Assembly (NCBI RefSeq): GCF_013752535.1
Contig: NZ_CP058348.1
Location: 930,001 to 994,000, forward strand
Reading direction: 5' to 3'
Length of the DNA: 64,000 nucleotides
Origin: Bdellovibrio sp. KM01
GTDB lineage: Bacteria > Bdellovibrionota > Bdellovibrionia > Bdellovibrionales > Bdellovibrionaceae
A program made the translations under genes and the position numbers. This document shows positions 1 to 8,612 of the stretch, piece after piece (position 1 is the stretch's first letter; each line of letters begins with the position of its first letter). Under the pieces are notes generated by a model. The model worked only from the letters and a program-made list of their open reading frames with translations. It made no database searches and was not told where the DNA came from.

Positions 1-6
1 TCCTCC
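1..6 (-). promoter_or_regulatory. Ribosome binding site of a gene starting left of the window
   Basis: The first six bases are TCCTCC, which on the minus strand read GGAGGA. This is a strong Shine-Dalgarno sequence at the right place for a leftward gene whose start codon lies just outside the window. The gene itself is not visible. Confidence 0.4.
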
Positions 7-207
7 TGTGCGGAATTACACATTCATGTGCGTCAACAAAGACTAGCCGAGAAAATTACGGCGCGGAAAAATACATTACGGGAGACGTAAAAATAGGACG
101 AACATCCCTCGTTTATATAGAGAGCACTCATATATTCCTGAACGGAGGGCTTGTGTATTTATGACTGTTGTCTGGGAATCGTTGATGAAAATCTCTAACC
201 TGATTTC

Positions 208-1059
208 ATGAAAACAAAAAAATGGAAGCTATTTGCGATATCGATTTCATTGATTTGCAGTGGGTGTGGCAGCTCAAATCCCTTTATGGATGCGTTTTTG
301 GGCGGAATGTCCGTCACCAAGGTCGAGAGCTATTTCGATTTAGATCAAAAGCAGGAAAAGGAATTTGAGAAAAATCTGCAGCAGGATCTGGCGCGATTAA
401 AGCAGGAGCAGATGCAAAAGTTCGCCAACTCCATGCGCGAAATTGATCATCGTATTCCCACAGAGAAAGTGAATTCCGAAATTCTCAGTGAAACCTTCGA
501 CGTGCTGGAGAAAGAATATGACCGCTCTGCCAGCTATTTTAAAAATTCAGCATGGAAGATGGTCTCTTCTTTAAGAGAAGAACAATTTCTTTATTTTGAA
601 AAGAGAGTCAGGAAAGAAATCGTCATCGCCCGAGAGCAGGTGGTGGAGAGCAAGAACGAAGAGCTGCTGCAAAGGTTTCGTAAGCAGATTGCATACTGGG
701 TAGGGCCCACGAGCATCCATCAGAATCAGGCGATTCAACATTTCATAGCAAATGAACCCTTTCCCTGGAAAGAGCGTATCGACAATCGCGAAAGTATTTT
801 GAATAACTTTATGGCGCAACGTAAAGATCCCGTAAAGCTTCGTGCGATGACGGAAAAGTTTTTGGAAGACTATGATTCCTTGCGCACTCCCGAATATGCT
901 CAGGCCATGCAAAACTATGAAGGAAAGCTTAAGGGATTTTTAAACAAGTTTTGGAGCACGTTAAGTTATGATCAAAAGCAGGCGATGCAAGCTAGCCTTA
1001 ATAAACAGGCACTAGAGCTGGATCGCATGGCCTCAACTCAATCAGATGTATTTAAATAA
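208..1059 (+). CDS. DUF6279-like lipoprotein
   Basis: A 283-residue exported protein. It begins with a basic, hydrophobic signal segment ending in an atypical lipobox (ICSGC, Cys20), so it is probably lipid-anchored in the periplasm. The mature part is almost entirely charged amphipathic helix (many Lys/Glu/Gln) with no enzyme motif. The overall look fits the DUF6279 lipoprotein family, whose function is unknown to me. There is no clear Shine-Dalgarno. An eight-codon reading frame (185-211) ends in an ATGA overlap with this start, so translational coupling is possible. The next gene is also a lipoprotein, but 77 bases separate them. Confidence 0.8.
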   Translation: MKTKKWKLFAISISLICSGCGSSNPFMDAFLGGMSVTKVESYFDLDQKQEKEFEKNLQQDLARLKQEQMQKFANSMREIDHRIPTEKVNSEILSETFDVLEKEYDRSASYFKNSAWKMVSSLREEQFLYFEKRVRKEIVIAREQVVESKNEELLQRFRKQIAYWVGPTSIHQNQAIQHFIANEPFPWKERIDNRESILNNFMAQRKDPVKLRAMTEKFLEDYDSLRTPEYAQAMQNYEGKLKGFLNKFWSTLSYDQKQAMQASLNKQALELDRMASTQSDVFK

Positions 1060-1136
1060 ATGCTAGACTGGGCCTTCGGGCTCCAGAGTTGCATGTATTC
1101 TTGCATGATCTCTATAATGGGGATTCGGAGGAATGC

Positions 1137-1682
1137 ATGAATTTACTTTTACTGGCCGCTTTGTTGGCACTGACCGCTTGTACGACCTCGCCAACAAAAC
1201 CGACACCTTCAAAAACTCCTCCAATGGCGACTGAGGTGGGACAAGAAAGCAGTCCTGTCGATCCTGTCGCAATTCAAAGAGCCCTTCATCTTGATCGCAA
1301 TGTTGAACAACTCGGAGTTGAAGAGAAAAGTTTCAACTCCTGTGAAATGGGTTACGGATATTCTCGCAATAAAGATTGTCGAACGATGTACATGACCGTG
1401 CTTAATGTGCGACTTTTGTGTCGCGATACCGAAGGAACTATTTCGACAGTGCTGACTGAATCAGATGTCACGCCGATTGCAGGACAAACGATCCGCTGGA
1501 GTCTAAAAAATGTTCAGGGAGAGTACCAAACTGACGGTTTAGGGTATGGCCAAATCGTCGCTTTATCGCCTCGATCCCAAAAGCGGGAAAGGGTCCGTAT
1601 ATCCTACAAAAATGAGTTCTTATACATGCGGGCAAATGAAATCACGAAAGTCATCACCCCGAGACCCTGGTGTTCCATGTGA
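1137..1682 (+). CDS. Small lipoprotein, unknown function
   Basis: A 181-residue protein. I start it at the ATG at 1137, preceded by GGAGG at 1127-1131. An in-frame ATG 48 bases upstream would put a charged tail before the signal peptide and lacks a ribosome site. The N-terminus is a short hydrophobic stretch ending in LTAC, a canonical lipobox at Cys15. A Thr/Pro/Ser-rich linker follows. The mature domain contains several Cys residues (ESCEMG-like, DCRTM, LLCRD and a C-terminal PWCSM) that could form disulfides in the periplasm. I recognise no family. Confidence 0.75.
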   Translation: MNLLLLAALLALTACTTSPTKPTPSKTPPMATEVGQESSPVDPVAIQRALHLDRNVEQLGVEEKSFNSCEMGYGYSRNKDCRTMYMTVLNVRLLCRDTEGTISTVLTESDVTPIAGQTIRWSLKNVQGEYQTDGLGYGQIVALSPRSQKRERVRISYKNEFLYMRANEITKVITPRPWCSM

Positions 1683-1755
1683 TGCAGGGTGTCAATATGC
1701 ATAAAAAAGCACATTTTGAACTTTTTTTTGGTTTAGTGCTTCGGTTTTCATGAAT

Positions 1756-1860
1756 TATAGTTTAGCTATTAACAGAATAACAGGTCTCTCTTTGAGTTCG
1801 AGGCAATTATGCCATCTCCTCAACAGTGGGCTACCAAATGCCATTTTAGGAGGTATTAAA
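1756..1860 (+). promoter_or_regulatory. Probable promoter and leader of the RRM gene
   Basis: A TATAGT hexamer lies at about 1757-1762, followed by roughly 100 bases of non-coding leader before the AGGAGG at 1848. A long untranslated leader is a usual trait of cold-regulated genes. The promoter call rests only on the hexamer and on position; no convincing -35 box was found. Confidence 0.35.
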
Positions 1861-2199
1861 ATGGGTAAAAAAATCTACGTAGGAAATCTTTCTTACCAAC
1901 TAGACGAACAAACTCTTGCAGACGCTTTTGCTGAATTCGGTAACGTTGAATCTGCACGTATCGTAACTGATCGTGAAACAGGCCGTAGCAAAGGTTTCGC
2001 ATTCGTAGAAATGTCTACTGATGATGAAGCTGCTACAGCAATCGCTAAATTGAACGGCGCTGAACTTTCTGGCCGTGCAATGAACGTTTCTGAAGCAAAA
2101 CCAATGGCTCCTCGTGAGAACCGTGGTGGCGGCTTCGGTGGCGGCCGTGGCGGCGGCGGACGTGGTGGTTTCGGCGGTGGTAACCGCGGTCCTCGCTAG
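1861..2199 (+). CDS. Glycine-rich RRM RNA-binding protein
   Basis: A 112-residue protein starting at the ATG at 1861, behind a strong AGGAGG (1848-1853). An in-frame ATG at 1750 is rejected because its extension is not RRM-like. Residues 4-80 form one RNA recognition motif with RNP2 (KIYVGNL) and RNP1 (KGFAFVEM). The last 30 residues are a Gly/Arg RGG-type tail. This is the architecture of the cold-inducible RNA-binding proteins of cyanobacteria and other bacteria, which bind single-stranded RNA in the cytoplasm. Codon use is highly biased (GGC, CGT, AAC), suggesting strong expression. A separate leader and a strong terminator make it monocistronic. Confidence 0.93.
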   Translation: MGKKIYVGNLSYQLDEQTLADAFAEFGNVESARIVTDRETGRSKGFAFVEMSTDDEAATAIAKLNGAELSGRAMNVSEAKPMAPRENRGGGFGGGRGGGGRGGFGGGNRGPR

Positions 2200-2226
2200 T
2201 TCCTAGCTGACTTAATTAAGTCTTCA

Positions 2227-2257
2227 AACCCTTGGTCTTGTACCAAGGGTTTTTTTT
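2227..2257 (+). terminator. Rho-independent terminator of the RRM gene
   Basis: A perfect 10-bp stem (AACCCTTGGT / ACCAAGGGTT) with a short loop runs straight into a T tract. It lies 28 bases after the stop codon. Confidence 0.92.
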
Positions 2258-2346
2258 GCCCAAAATCAGTAACCTCCTCCTTGAGTTCAATTCCCGAAAG
2301 TTTCAACCTGATAGAGACGGATTTTGTTCTGTCGAGTGAGGTGGTT

Positions 2347-2574
2347 ATGATGGATATCGAACCGGAAATTCGCAAAGAGCAAAGAAGAATTCGCGAGCAA
2401 AGATTTGCGGATGATGACGATGAGGGTCCCGAAGAAGTCGAGGGGATGACTGAGCGACCTCACAGAACTCATGAGTTGGAATCAAGTCCCTTAAAAGTGT
2501 TCTCGGGAGTCGTAGGAGTCTGTTTGGCTTCGGGATTGTTAATCGGAGCTATTATCTGGATCTTCTTTGTTTGA
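2347..2574 (+). CDS. Small C-terminally anchored membrane protein
   Basis: A 75-residue protein. The ATG at 2347 follows a GAGG-type ribosome site at about 2336-2342; an upstream TTG at 2281 is less likely. The first 50 residues are highly charged (runs of Arg/Glu and DDDDEG). The last 25 form one hydrophobic helix ending two residues before the stop, so it should be a tail-anchored inner-membrane protein with its acidic domain in the cytoplasm. No family recognised. It sits between the RRM gene and an MFS exporter with no sign of co-transcription. Confidence 0.6.
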   Translation: MMDIEPEIRKEQRRIREQRFADDDDEGPEEVEGMTERPHRTHELESSPLKVFSGVVGVCLASGLLIGAIIWIFFV

Positions 2575-2610
2575 GAAAGCGAATTGCGCAAGAGAGGCAG
2601 TGGGCGTATG

Positions 2611-2616
2611 TATAGT
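2611..2616 (+). promoter_or_regulatory. Possible -10 element of a leaderless transcript
   Basis: TATAGT lies immediately upstream of the MFS start at 2622, too close for a normal leader. The same TATAGT(C/T) hexamer recurs before several other genes in the window. No good -35 box is visible at 15-18 bases. Confidence 0.3.
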
Positions 2617-2621
2617 CACCT

Positions 2622-3860
2622 ATGCAACCGTCCTCGGCTCTTTCTGATTTTAAAAAGCTTATCTCTGCAAGATTTCTCTTCACCTTAGCTGTGCAAATGC
2701 AAGCTGTGGTTGTTGGGTGGAGAATTTACGAACTCACTCAAGACCCTTTGTCTTTGGGGCTCATGGGACTTGCGGAAGCCATTCCCGCCTTGGGCCTGGC
2801 TTTGTATGCAGGCTATATCGTCGATCGTTCTCGTCCTATCAAAGTTTATCGTTGGGTGCTTGAAGGCAGTTTGATTTCTGCAGGAATTCTACTGATTGCG
2901 GGATTCTATGGAGCTCGCTTATCAGATCACTGGCAGATCGTGGCCCTTTATCTGTCGTCGATTTTTTCTGGAGCGGCTCGCGCTTTTTCGCAGCCCTCGA
3001 TGTATGCCATTCTTCCTAAAATGACCAAGCGAGAAGGTTTATCCAAAGCCTTGGCTTGGATGAGCACAGCGATGCAGACAGCCCGCGTGTCGGGGCCGGC
3101 ATTGGGTGGTTTGATTTTTGGTTTCTTGGGATTGGAAGTTGCGTATTCGGTGATTTTTGTCCTGTTGATTGGTGCTTTGTTTGCGACTTATAAAATTCAA
3201 ATGCAGATCGAAGCTCCCGCTGGTGCTGGAGAATCCCATGCGATGGTGGAAGAATTGAAATCAGGCGTGCGCTTTGTTTTTGGCCATCCGATTTTGTTGC
3301 CAGCACTTTCCCTGGATATGATTTCCGTATTGTTCGGCGGAGTAACAGCGTTGATGCCCATCTATGCGAAAGAAATTTTAGCAGTGGGGCCCCGCGGTTT
3401 AGGAATTTTACGAGCTGCACCGGCCGTTGGTGCCATGGTGATGGGCTTTATTCTTACTCGGATCGCTATTCGTAAAAATGCGGGTAAGTATTTGCTGACT
3501 GCCGTTTTTGGGTTTGGTCTGAGCATTTTAGTTTTTGCCGTCAGCAAGAATTTTTATCTGTCCATATTTGCGCTGGGCTTTAGCGGAATCTTTGATAGCG
3601 TCAGCGTGGTGATCCGAAGTACTGCGGTGCAATTGGCTTCTCCTGATCATATGCGTGGAAGAATATCATCTGTTAACTCGATGTTCATCGGCTCGTCCAA
3701 TGAAGTGGGTGAATTTGAATCCGGGGTGGCGGCAAAGTTTCTTGGTACGGTCCCCGCAGCGTGTTTCGGTGCAGTGATGTGTTTGGTGACCGTGAGTGTG
3801 ATCGCCTGGAAGTCTCCGACACTAAGAAATATGGATATGGATAAGGTCACACCGTATTAA
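2622..3860 (+). CDS. MFS transporter (MFS_3/EntS-like)
   Basis: A 412-residue inner-membrane protein with about 12 hydrophobic helices. The N-terminal region (YELTQDPLSLGLMGLAEAIP, then YIVDRSRP as motif A after helix 2) is typical of the MFS_3 group, which includes the enterobactin exporter EntS and many drug exporters. The second half carries the usual DHMRGR-type loop (residues about 343-348). Such proteins export small molecules by proton antiport; the substrate cannot be told here. No Shine-Dalgarno is visible. A TATAGT hexamer ends six bases before the ATG, so the message may be leaderless. Confidence 0.85.
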   Translation: MQPSSALSDFKKLISARFLFTLAVQMQAVVVGWRIYELTQDPLSLGLMGLAEAIPALGLALYAGYIVDRSRPIKVYRWVLEGSLISAGILLIAGFYGARLSDHWQIVALYLSSIFSGAARAFSQPSMYAILPKMTKREGLSKALAWMSTAMQTARVSGPALGGLIFGFLGLEVAYSVIFVLLIGALFATYKIQMQIEAPAGAGESHAMVEELKSGVRFVFGHPILLPALSLDMISVLFGGVTALMPIYAKEILAVGPRGLGILRAAPAVGAMVMGFILTRIAIRKNAGKYLLTAVFGFGLSILVFAVSKNFYLSIFALGFSGIFDSVSVVIRSTAVQLASPDHMRGRISSVNSMFIGSSNEVGEFESGVAAKFLGTVPAACFGAVMCLVTVSVIAWKSPTLRNMDMDKVTPY

Positions 3861-3995
3861 GTGATGGCAACATAGGGTTGCACTTTTAACATTCGCATTT
3901 TCAATCTTTGTATCTAGGTCCATACTCACCCCGAACCCATCCTGAATCGCTCTGACTTCGTCAGAGTAGTTAAAGGTGGAGTGAGGATTTCAAGT

Positions 3996-5309
3996 ATGGA
4001 CGATTTACTTGCCGCACGCTCAACGATGGCTTTCTCGTTGGGCTTTCATATTATTTTCGCCTCGATCGGCATGGTCATGCCGTTTTTTATGGCGGTGGCG
4101 CATTTTCTTTATCTTAAAAAAAATCGTACGGAAGATTTAGAGCTTACCAAGCTATGGATGAAAGGTGTCGCGATCCTTTTTGCGGTGGGTGCGGTTTCTG
4201 GGACCGTCCTGTCTTTCGAATTGGGTTTGTTGTGGCCTGGATTTATGAAGCATGCCGGAGCGATTATCGGGATGCCTTTTTCTTGGGAAGGCACTGCATT
4301 TTTTTTGGAAGCAATTGCCATCGGACTTTATCTTTACGGTTGGAATCGCATGAATCGTTGGGTGCATTGGACAGCGGGCTTGATCGTGGGAATTTCCGGC
4401 TTTGCATCCGGAGTGTTCGTGGTCGCAGCAAATAGCTGGATGAATTCACCCGCCGGTTTTGAATGGGTGAACGGACAAGCCATCAATATTGATCCGGTGG
4501 CGGCTATGTTTAACCGCTCCTGGCTTCATCAAACTCTTCACATGCAGGTCGCAGCGATACAGGCCGTCGGCTTTGCAGTTGCCGGTATGCACGCATTCCT
4601 TTTGCTAAAAAGGAAAAACTCGACATTGCATATGAGGGCTCTTAAGATCGCGATGGCTTTCGCCACGGTGGCTTCTCTCATTCAACCCCTTGTCGGTCAC
4701 TTCGCAGCCCAGAAAGTTGCTGAGTATCAACCTGCAAAATTAGCAGCGATGGAGGCTCACTTCCATACCGAGCCGCGCGCGTCTTTGATAATAGGTGGTA
4801 TTCCTGACGTCAATACAGGCGAAGTACACGGGGCGATTAAACTTCCGGGCATGCTAAGCTTTTTAGCCTTTAATGATTTCAATGCCACTGTCAAAGGCCT
4901 TTATGATTTTCCCAGAGAGGACTGGCCACCGGTCATGGTCACTCACTTTGCCTTTCAAATCATGGTGGGCTTGGGGTCGTTGATGATCGGGTTGGGGCTT
5001 TTGTATGTATTCCTGATTCGGAAAAATATTTTGCCGAACTGGTTTTTAAAAATTTTAATAGGTGCGGCACCTCTGGGGTTTGTTGCTATTGAGGCAGGTT
5101 GGGTTGTCACAGAGGTCGGACGCCAGCCCTGGATAATTTATGGAGTTATGAAAACCAGGGACGCCGTAACACCCATGCCTGGTATTCAGTTTCACTTCTA
5201 TCTGTTTCTTGTTCTGTATCTCTTTTTGTCTTTTGTGACAGCTTGGTTGTTCCGTCGCCAACTTCAGGTGGCCGAGGGTAATATGACAAAGGAGGCTCAA
5301 GGTGATTGA
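3996..5309 (+). CDS. cydA: Cytochrome bd ubiquinol oxidase subunit I
   Basis: A 437-residue integral membrane subunit of the bd quinol oxidase, which oxidises ubiquinol and reduces oxygen to water at low oxygen. I start at the ATG at 3996, with GAGG nine bases upstream; a GTG at 3981 is also possible. Visible hallmarks are the haem ligand His18 in LGFHIIFA, Glu98 and Glu105 in FSWEGTAFFLEA, His178/His182 in the NRSWLHQTLH segment, and GRQPW in the last third. The length matches the short Q-loop type rather than the E. coli long-loop form. It overlaps cydB by 8 bases and the pair forms an operon. Confidence 0.97.
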   Translation: MDDLLAARSTMAFSLGFHIIFASIGMVMPFFMAVAHFLYLKKNRTEDLELTKLWMKGVAILFAVGAVSGTVLSFELGLLWPGFMKHAGAIIGMPFSWEGTAFFLEAIAIGLYLYGWNRMNRWVHWTAGLIVGISGFASGVFVVAANSWMNSPAGFEWVNGQAINIDPVAAMFNRSWLHQTLHMQVAAIQAVGFAVAGMHAFLLLKRKNSTLHMRALKIAMAFATVASLIQPLVGHFAAQKVAEYQPAKLAAMEAHFHTEPRASLIIGGIPDVNTGEVHGAIKLPGMLSFLAFNDFNATVKGLYDFPREDWPPVMVTHFAFQIMVGLGSLMIGLGLLYVFLIRKNILPNWFLKILIGAAPLGFVAIEAGWVVTEVGRQPWIIYGVMKTRDAVTPMPGIQFHFYLFLVLYLFLSFVTAWLFRRQLQVAEGNMTKEAQGD

Positions 5310-6342
5310 GATTCTTTTATTCTTTATCGCGGCATCGATTTTGTTATATGTCGTTTTGGGTGGCGCCGATTATGGTGCGGGGATTTTGGAACTCCTGCCG
5401 CTTTCTCAACGGCAAGCCAAACAGCGCTCGGTGGTGAACGACGCGATGGGCCCGGTCTGGGAAGCCAACCATATGTGGCTCATTCTGATTGTCGTCATTT
5501 TATTCATGGGATTTCCTCCAATTTTTACGATGGTGATGGTTCACCTGCATATTCCCGTGGTTGCTTTGTTGGTGGGTATTGTAGCGCGGGGAACGGCTTT
5601 TACATTTCGCCATTACGATGCCGTTCACGATGTGAAATCACAACGGGTTTACTCGTTGATATTTAGCCTCTCCAGTTTGTGGACCACATTCTGGTTGGGA
5701 GTTTTGGCAGGCAGTTTATGGCAGGGACGTATAGATCCGGAAGCACAGGATTTTATCGGGGCGTACGTCGCGCCGTGGTCGGGACTGGTGCCAGTTGCAA
5801 TGGGATGCTTTACCATTTGCATCTGCGCGTTTTTAGCTGCGGTCTATCTGGTGGGGGAGACCAAAGATCCGGAGCTGAAAAAATATTTTTGGAAACGGGG
5901 ATTTGTATTTAATGTCGCTTTGATTTGCTCGGGGGGGTTGGTTTTTGCTGCAGCTTACTGGGAACAAAGTGCCTTTTTAACGGCATTTCTGCAGCATCCG
6001 TTATCTATTGCCTGCGTCGTTTTTGCTACGTTGCTATTTTTTCTTTTGTGGCAGCTATTAAGACGAAATCAACCTTTACTGGTTCGTTTGACTGCGGCAG
6101 CGCAGGTATCTTTGATAATTATGGGCTGGTTTTTTGCAATCGCTCCGGCTGCATTGATGACACCTCAAGGTCCGGTGACTTTTTATCAAGCTGCAGCGCC
6201 TGAAGCCACATTGCGCCAGTTAACCTATGCTTTGTGCATCGGCAGTGCTTTGATATTTCCCAGCCTTTTTTACCTTATGAAAGTGTTTAAGCTTTCAGGC
6301 AAAAGTTTGCAGGGCGACTCCACAAAGAACGATGGCAAATAA
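5302..6342 (+). CDS. cydB: Cytochrome bd ubiquinol oxidase subunit II
   Basis: A 346-residue integral membrane partner of CydA. It starts at a GTG at 5302 with GGAGG at 5291-5295, inside the end of cydA. The N-terminus reads GGADYGAGILEL, then GPVWEANHMWLI, the hallmark of CydB (Trp/Asn/His near the haem d pocket side). About nine membrane helices follow. No cydX-like micro-gene and no cydCD transporter is seen downstream; the next gene is unrelated. Confidence 0.97.
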   Translation: MIEILLFFIAASILLYVVLGGADYGAGILELLPLSQRQAKQRSVVNDAMGPVWEANHMWLILIVVILFMGFPPIFTMVMVHLHIPVVALLVGIVARGTAFTFRHYDAVHDVKSQRVYSLIFSLSSLWTTFWLGVLAGSLWQGRIDPEAQDFIGAYVAPWSGLVPVAMGCFTICICAFLAAVYLVGETKDPELKKYFWKRGFVFNVALICSGGLVFAAAYWEQSAFLTAFLQHPLSIACVVFATLLFFLLWQLLRRNQPLLVRLTAAAQVSLIIMGWFFAIAPAALMTPQGPVTFYQAAAPEATLRQLTYALCIGSALIFPSLFYLMKVFKLSGKSLQGDSTKNDGK

Positions 6343-6417
6343 TACGACGAGCTTCATAAATGCCTCCTTCTAACTGCCCCCAGACTACGCCGTTGGTTTT
6401 TTAAGACAAATAGGTTT

Positions 6418-7527
6418 ATGATGTTTGATAACATGACTTCATATCGCGCACTCTACATGAGAGGTGGCACCAGCCGTGCCTTGATCTTCAATGAAACCGA
6501 TTTGCCTGCGGATCGTAAATCCTGGGACGCATTGTTTTTGCGGGCTCTGGGAAGCCCCGACAGTTACGGACGACAGTTAGACGGAATGGGTGGGGGTATC
6601 TCCTCACTAAGCAAAGTCGCTATCGTGCGAACCTCAAAGCACCCTGGGGCGGATGTGGATTATACATTTGCGCAAGTATCTGTCACTGAAGCCAAGGTTG
6701 ATTACAAAGGAAACTGCGGCAATATCAGCTCTGCAATCGGGCCTTTTGCAGTTATGCAGGGACTGTGCAAAGTCACGGGGGATGAAGCTTGTGTGCGCAT
6801 CTTCAATACCAATACCCAAAAGATAATTCATTCATATTTCCCTCTGAAAAATACTCAACCTGAGTTCTCGGGGAAATTTGAAATTCCTGGAGTTTCAGGT
6901 ACGGGGGCTCCGATTCGTCTGGAATTTCAAGAACCAGGCGGCGCCTCTACAGGAAAGCTTTTGCCGACCGGAAAAATCTGCGAGACTTTGCAGGTTCAAG
7001 GTGTCGGTCCGATTGAAGTCTCTATGGTGGATGCTGCCAATGCCTGTGTTTTTGTACGAGCGCAGGACGTGGGCATGACCGGCAAAGAAATGCCGATTGA
7101 ACTTGAACAAGCCAAAGATTTGTTAAAAAGATTGGATTTGATTCGTCGTCACGCTTCGGTTGCGATGGGGATTTCCAAAGATGTTGAAGACGCAAAAAAT
7201 TATATCGCGATTCCTTATATTGGCATCATCAGTGCTGCCGCAAACAAGGACATGGATTTTGAAATGCGCGTGATCGCAAGCGGTCAGCCCCACAAGGCTT
7301 TGCCATTGACGGTCTCTTTGTGTGCTGCGGTGACTGCGAAACTTCCGGGAAGTGTGATTCACGAAGCCGTCCAGGGTCGCAGTCTTAAGCAGGTTCGTAT
7401 CGGAATGCCTTCTGGGATTTTGCAGTTGGATGCAGACGTTGAAAATAGAAACGGCCACTGGAGTGTTCGCAGTGGCAGTTTCTTTAGGACAGCTCGTCCT
7501 TTATTTCAGGGCGAAGTCTTTATTTAA
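6418..7527 (+). CDS. PrpF-family protein (aconitate/oxalomesaconate isomerase type)
   Basis: A 369-residue cytoplasmic protein of the PrpF family. The N-terminus YRALYMRGGTSRALIF matches the family signature, followed by DGMGGGISSLSKVAI and the GNCGNISSAIGPF segment that holds the conserved catalytic-site Cys. Characterised members are the aconitate isomerase PrpF of the methylcitrate cycle and the 4-oxalomesaconate tautomerase GalD. No prpB/C/D or acnD neighbour is present, so the substrate is undecided. It overlaps the convergent hydrolase gene by 8 bases. Confidence 0.88.
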   Translation: MMFDNMTSYRALYMRGGTSRALIFNETDLPADRKSWDALFLRALGSPDSYGRQLDGMGGGISSLSKVAIVRTSKHPGADVDYTFAQVSVTEAKVDYKGNCGNISSAIGPFAVMQGLCKVTGDEACVRIFNTNTQKIIHSYFPLKNTQPEFSGKFEIPGVSGTGAPIRLEFQEPGGASTGKLLPTGKICETLQVQGVGPIEVSMVDAANACVFVRAQDVGMTGKEMPIELEQAKDLLKRLDLIRRHASVAMGISKDVEDAKNYIAIPYIGIISAAANKDMDFEMRVIASGQPHKALPLTVSLCAAVTAKLPGSVIHEAVQGRSLKQVRIGMPSGILQLDADVENRNGHWSVRSGSFFRTARPLFQGEVFI

Positions 7528-8278
7528 TATTTTTCGCTGGCATTAATTCCGCGGCGGCTAAAATAGCGGCTGCGACTTCGGCAGGTTTTGAAATCATCGG
7601 TACGTGGCTGGAGGGCAGACTCAATGTTGTGGCTTTCATGCGTTTCGCAAAATCACGTTGAGCATCGGGCTGAATCATAAAATCATTTTCTGCGACGATA
7701 TAAGCCGTGGGTTGTGTTTTCCAAGCCGCCGTCGTCAGTTTCGTCATAAAGATCCCGGCATAAGTCGGACCTTGAGTTGAAAGCATAATACCTTGCTGTT
7801 CTTCGCCGACGTCCTGGGCGAAATATTCTTTCATGCCCTTGTCTGACAATGTGGCAAAGCCAAATTTATCAATCACCAGTTCGCCGAATCCTGGCGGGAT
7901 CGGATAGTTTGCCACTGATTCTTGGACCGATTGATTTTCATCCGGTGCAAAAGCGGCCACGTAAACCAGGCCCCCGACGTTCGCATGAGTTCCCACCTGA
8001 GTGATCACCGCTCCGCCATAGGAGTGCCCGACCAAAAGGGCTTTTTCGCTTAAGTTATCCAGTGCCCGTGTGGTTGCAGCAATATCATCGGCCATGGAAG
8101 TCAGAGGGTTTTGCACGGCAATCACTTTATGGCCAGCAGATCTTAATGCGGGAATGATTTTTTCCCAGGAAGATCCGTCGGCGAAAGCGCCATGAACCAG
8201 GACGATGGTTTTTGCAGACGCGGGCAGTGACAGTCCCAGCAATACAAAACTTGTCGTAATCAGTTTCACTAGTTTCAT
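7520..8278 (-). CDS. Secreted alpha/beta hydrolase
   Basis: A 252-residue protein with a cleavable signal peptide (ending around LPASA, residue 22), so it is periplasmic or secreted. The catalytic triad can be read as Ser86 in GHSYGG, Asp199 in AENDFM and His225 in SSHVPM. The oxyanion segment is LVHGAFADGSSW. The closest general type is the EstC/salicylate-esterase-like family of small esterases. AGGAG precedes the ATG. The product of its 3' end overlaps the PrpF-like gene tail-to-tail. Confidence 0.9.
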   Translation of the reverse strand: MKLVKLITTSFVLLGLSLPASAKTIVLVHGAFADGSSWEKIIPALRSAGHKVIAVQNPLTSMADDIAATTRALDNLSEKALLVGHSYGGAVITQVGTHANVGGLVYVAAFAPDENQSVQESVANYPIPPGFGELVIDKFGFATLSDKGMKEYFAQDVGEEQQGIMLSTQGPTYAGIFMTKLTTAAWKTQPTAYIVAENDFMIQPDAQRDFAKRMKATTLSLPSSHVPMISKPAEVAAAILAAAELMPAKNIK

Positions 8279-8612
8279 AAATTTCTCCTTTGAAACATCA
8301 GTCCATCAGTTCGCGGGAGGTAAATGAACAGGTGCGGAAAAGATACATAGTCACGGAATGATAATCCAGAAACTTGGACCTTGTTTGACAGGGGATCATC
8401 GTATAGTCGCCAAACCGCTTTTCTTCGATATCGTTCCGTTTCTTGCAATCATCTTCGATATTTATTGAAGTCCAGTTGTTTCAAAACGAGAAAAGTCGAG
8501 CTGGCCCAGAATGATTCCTGGATCTACAATTTCCAGAACATTATCGCTATATTTTTTTTAAATATACTCAAACTGGGCCACGGAAAATCGGGCAAAAATC
8601 CGATAAGTTTAT
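8279..8612. promoter_or_regulatory. Divergent promoter region and long structured leader
   Basis: This 334-base gap separates the leftward hydrolase from the rightward transglycosylase. A promoter-like pair TTGTTT (8381-8386) and TATAGT (8402-8407), 15 bases apart, points right and would give a leader of about 200 bases. The leader holds a 10-base direct repeat TCTTCGATAT (8422-8431 and 8452-8461), an inverted repeat TGGCCCAG/CTGGGCCA (8502-8509 and 8573-8580) and a nested CTGGA/TCCAG hairpin (about 8518-8535). No convincing reading frame fills it. Confidence 0.45.

Noticed and set aside
4154..4435. Second frame inside cydA and further frames inside cydB
   Set aside because: Composition and lack of ribosome sites mark them as shadows; CydA and CydB motifs are continuous in the called frames.
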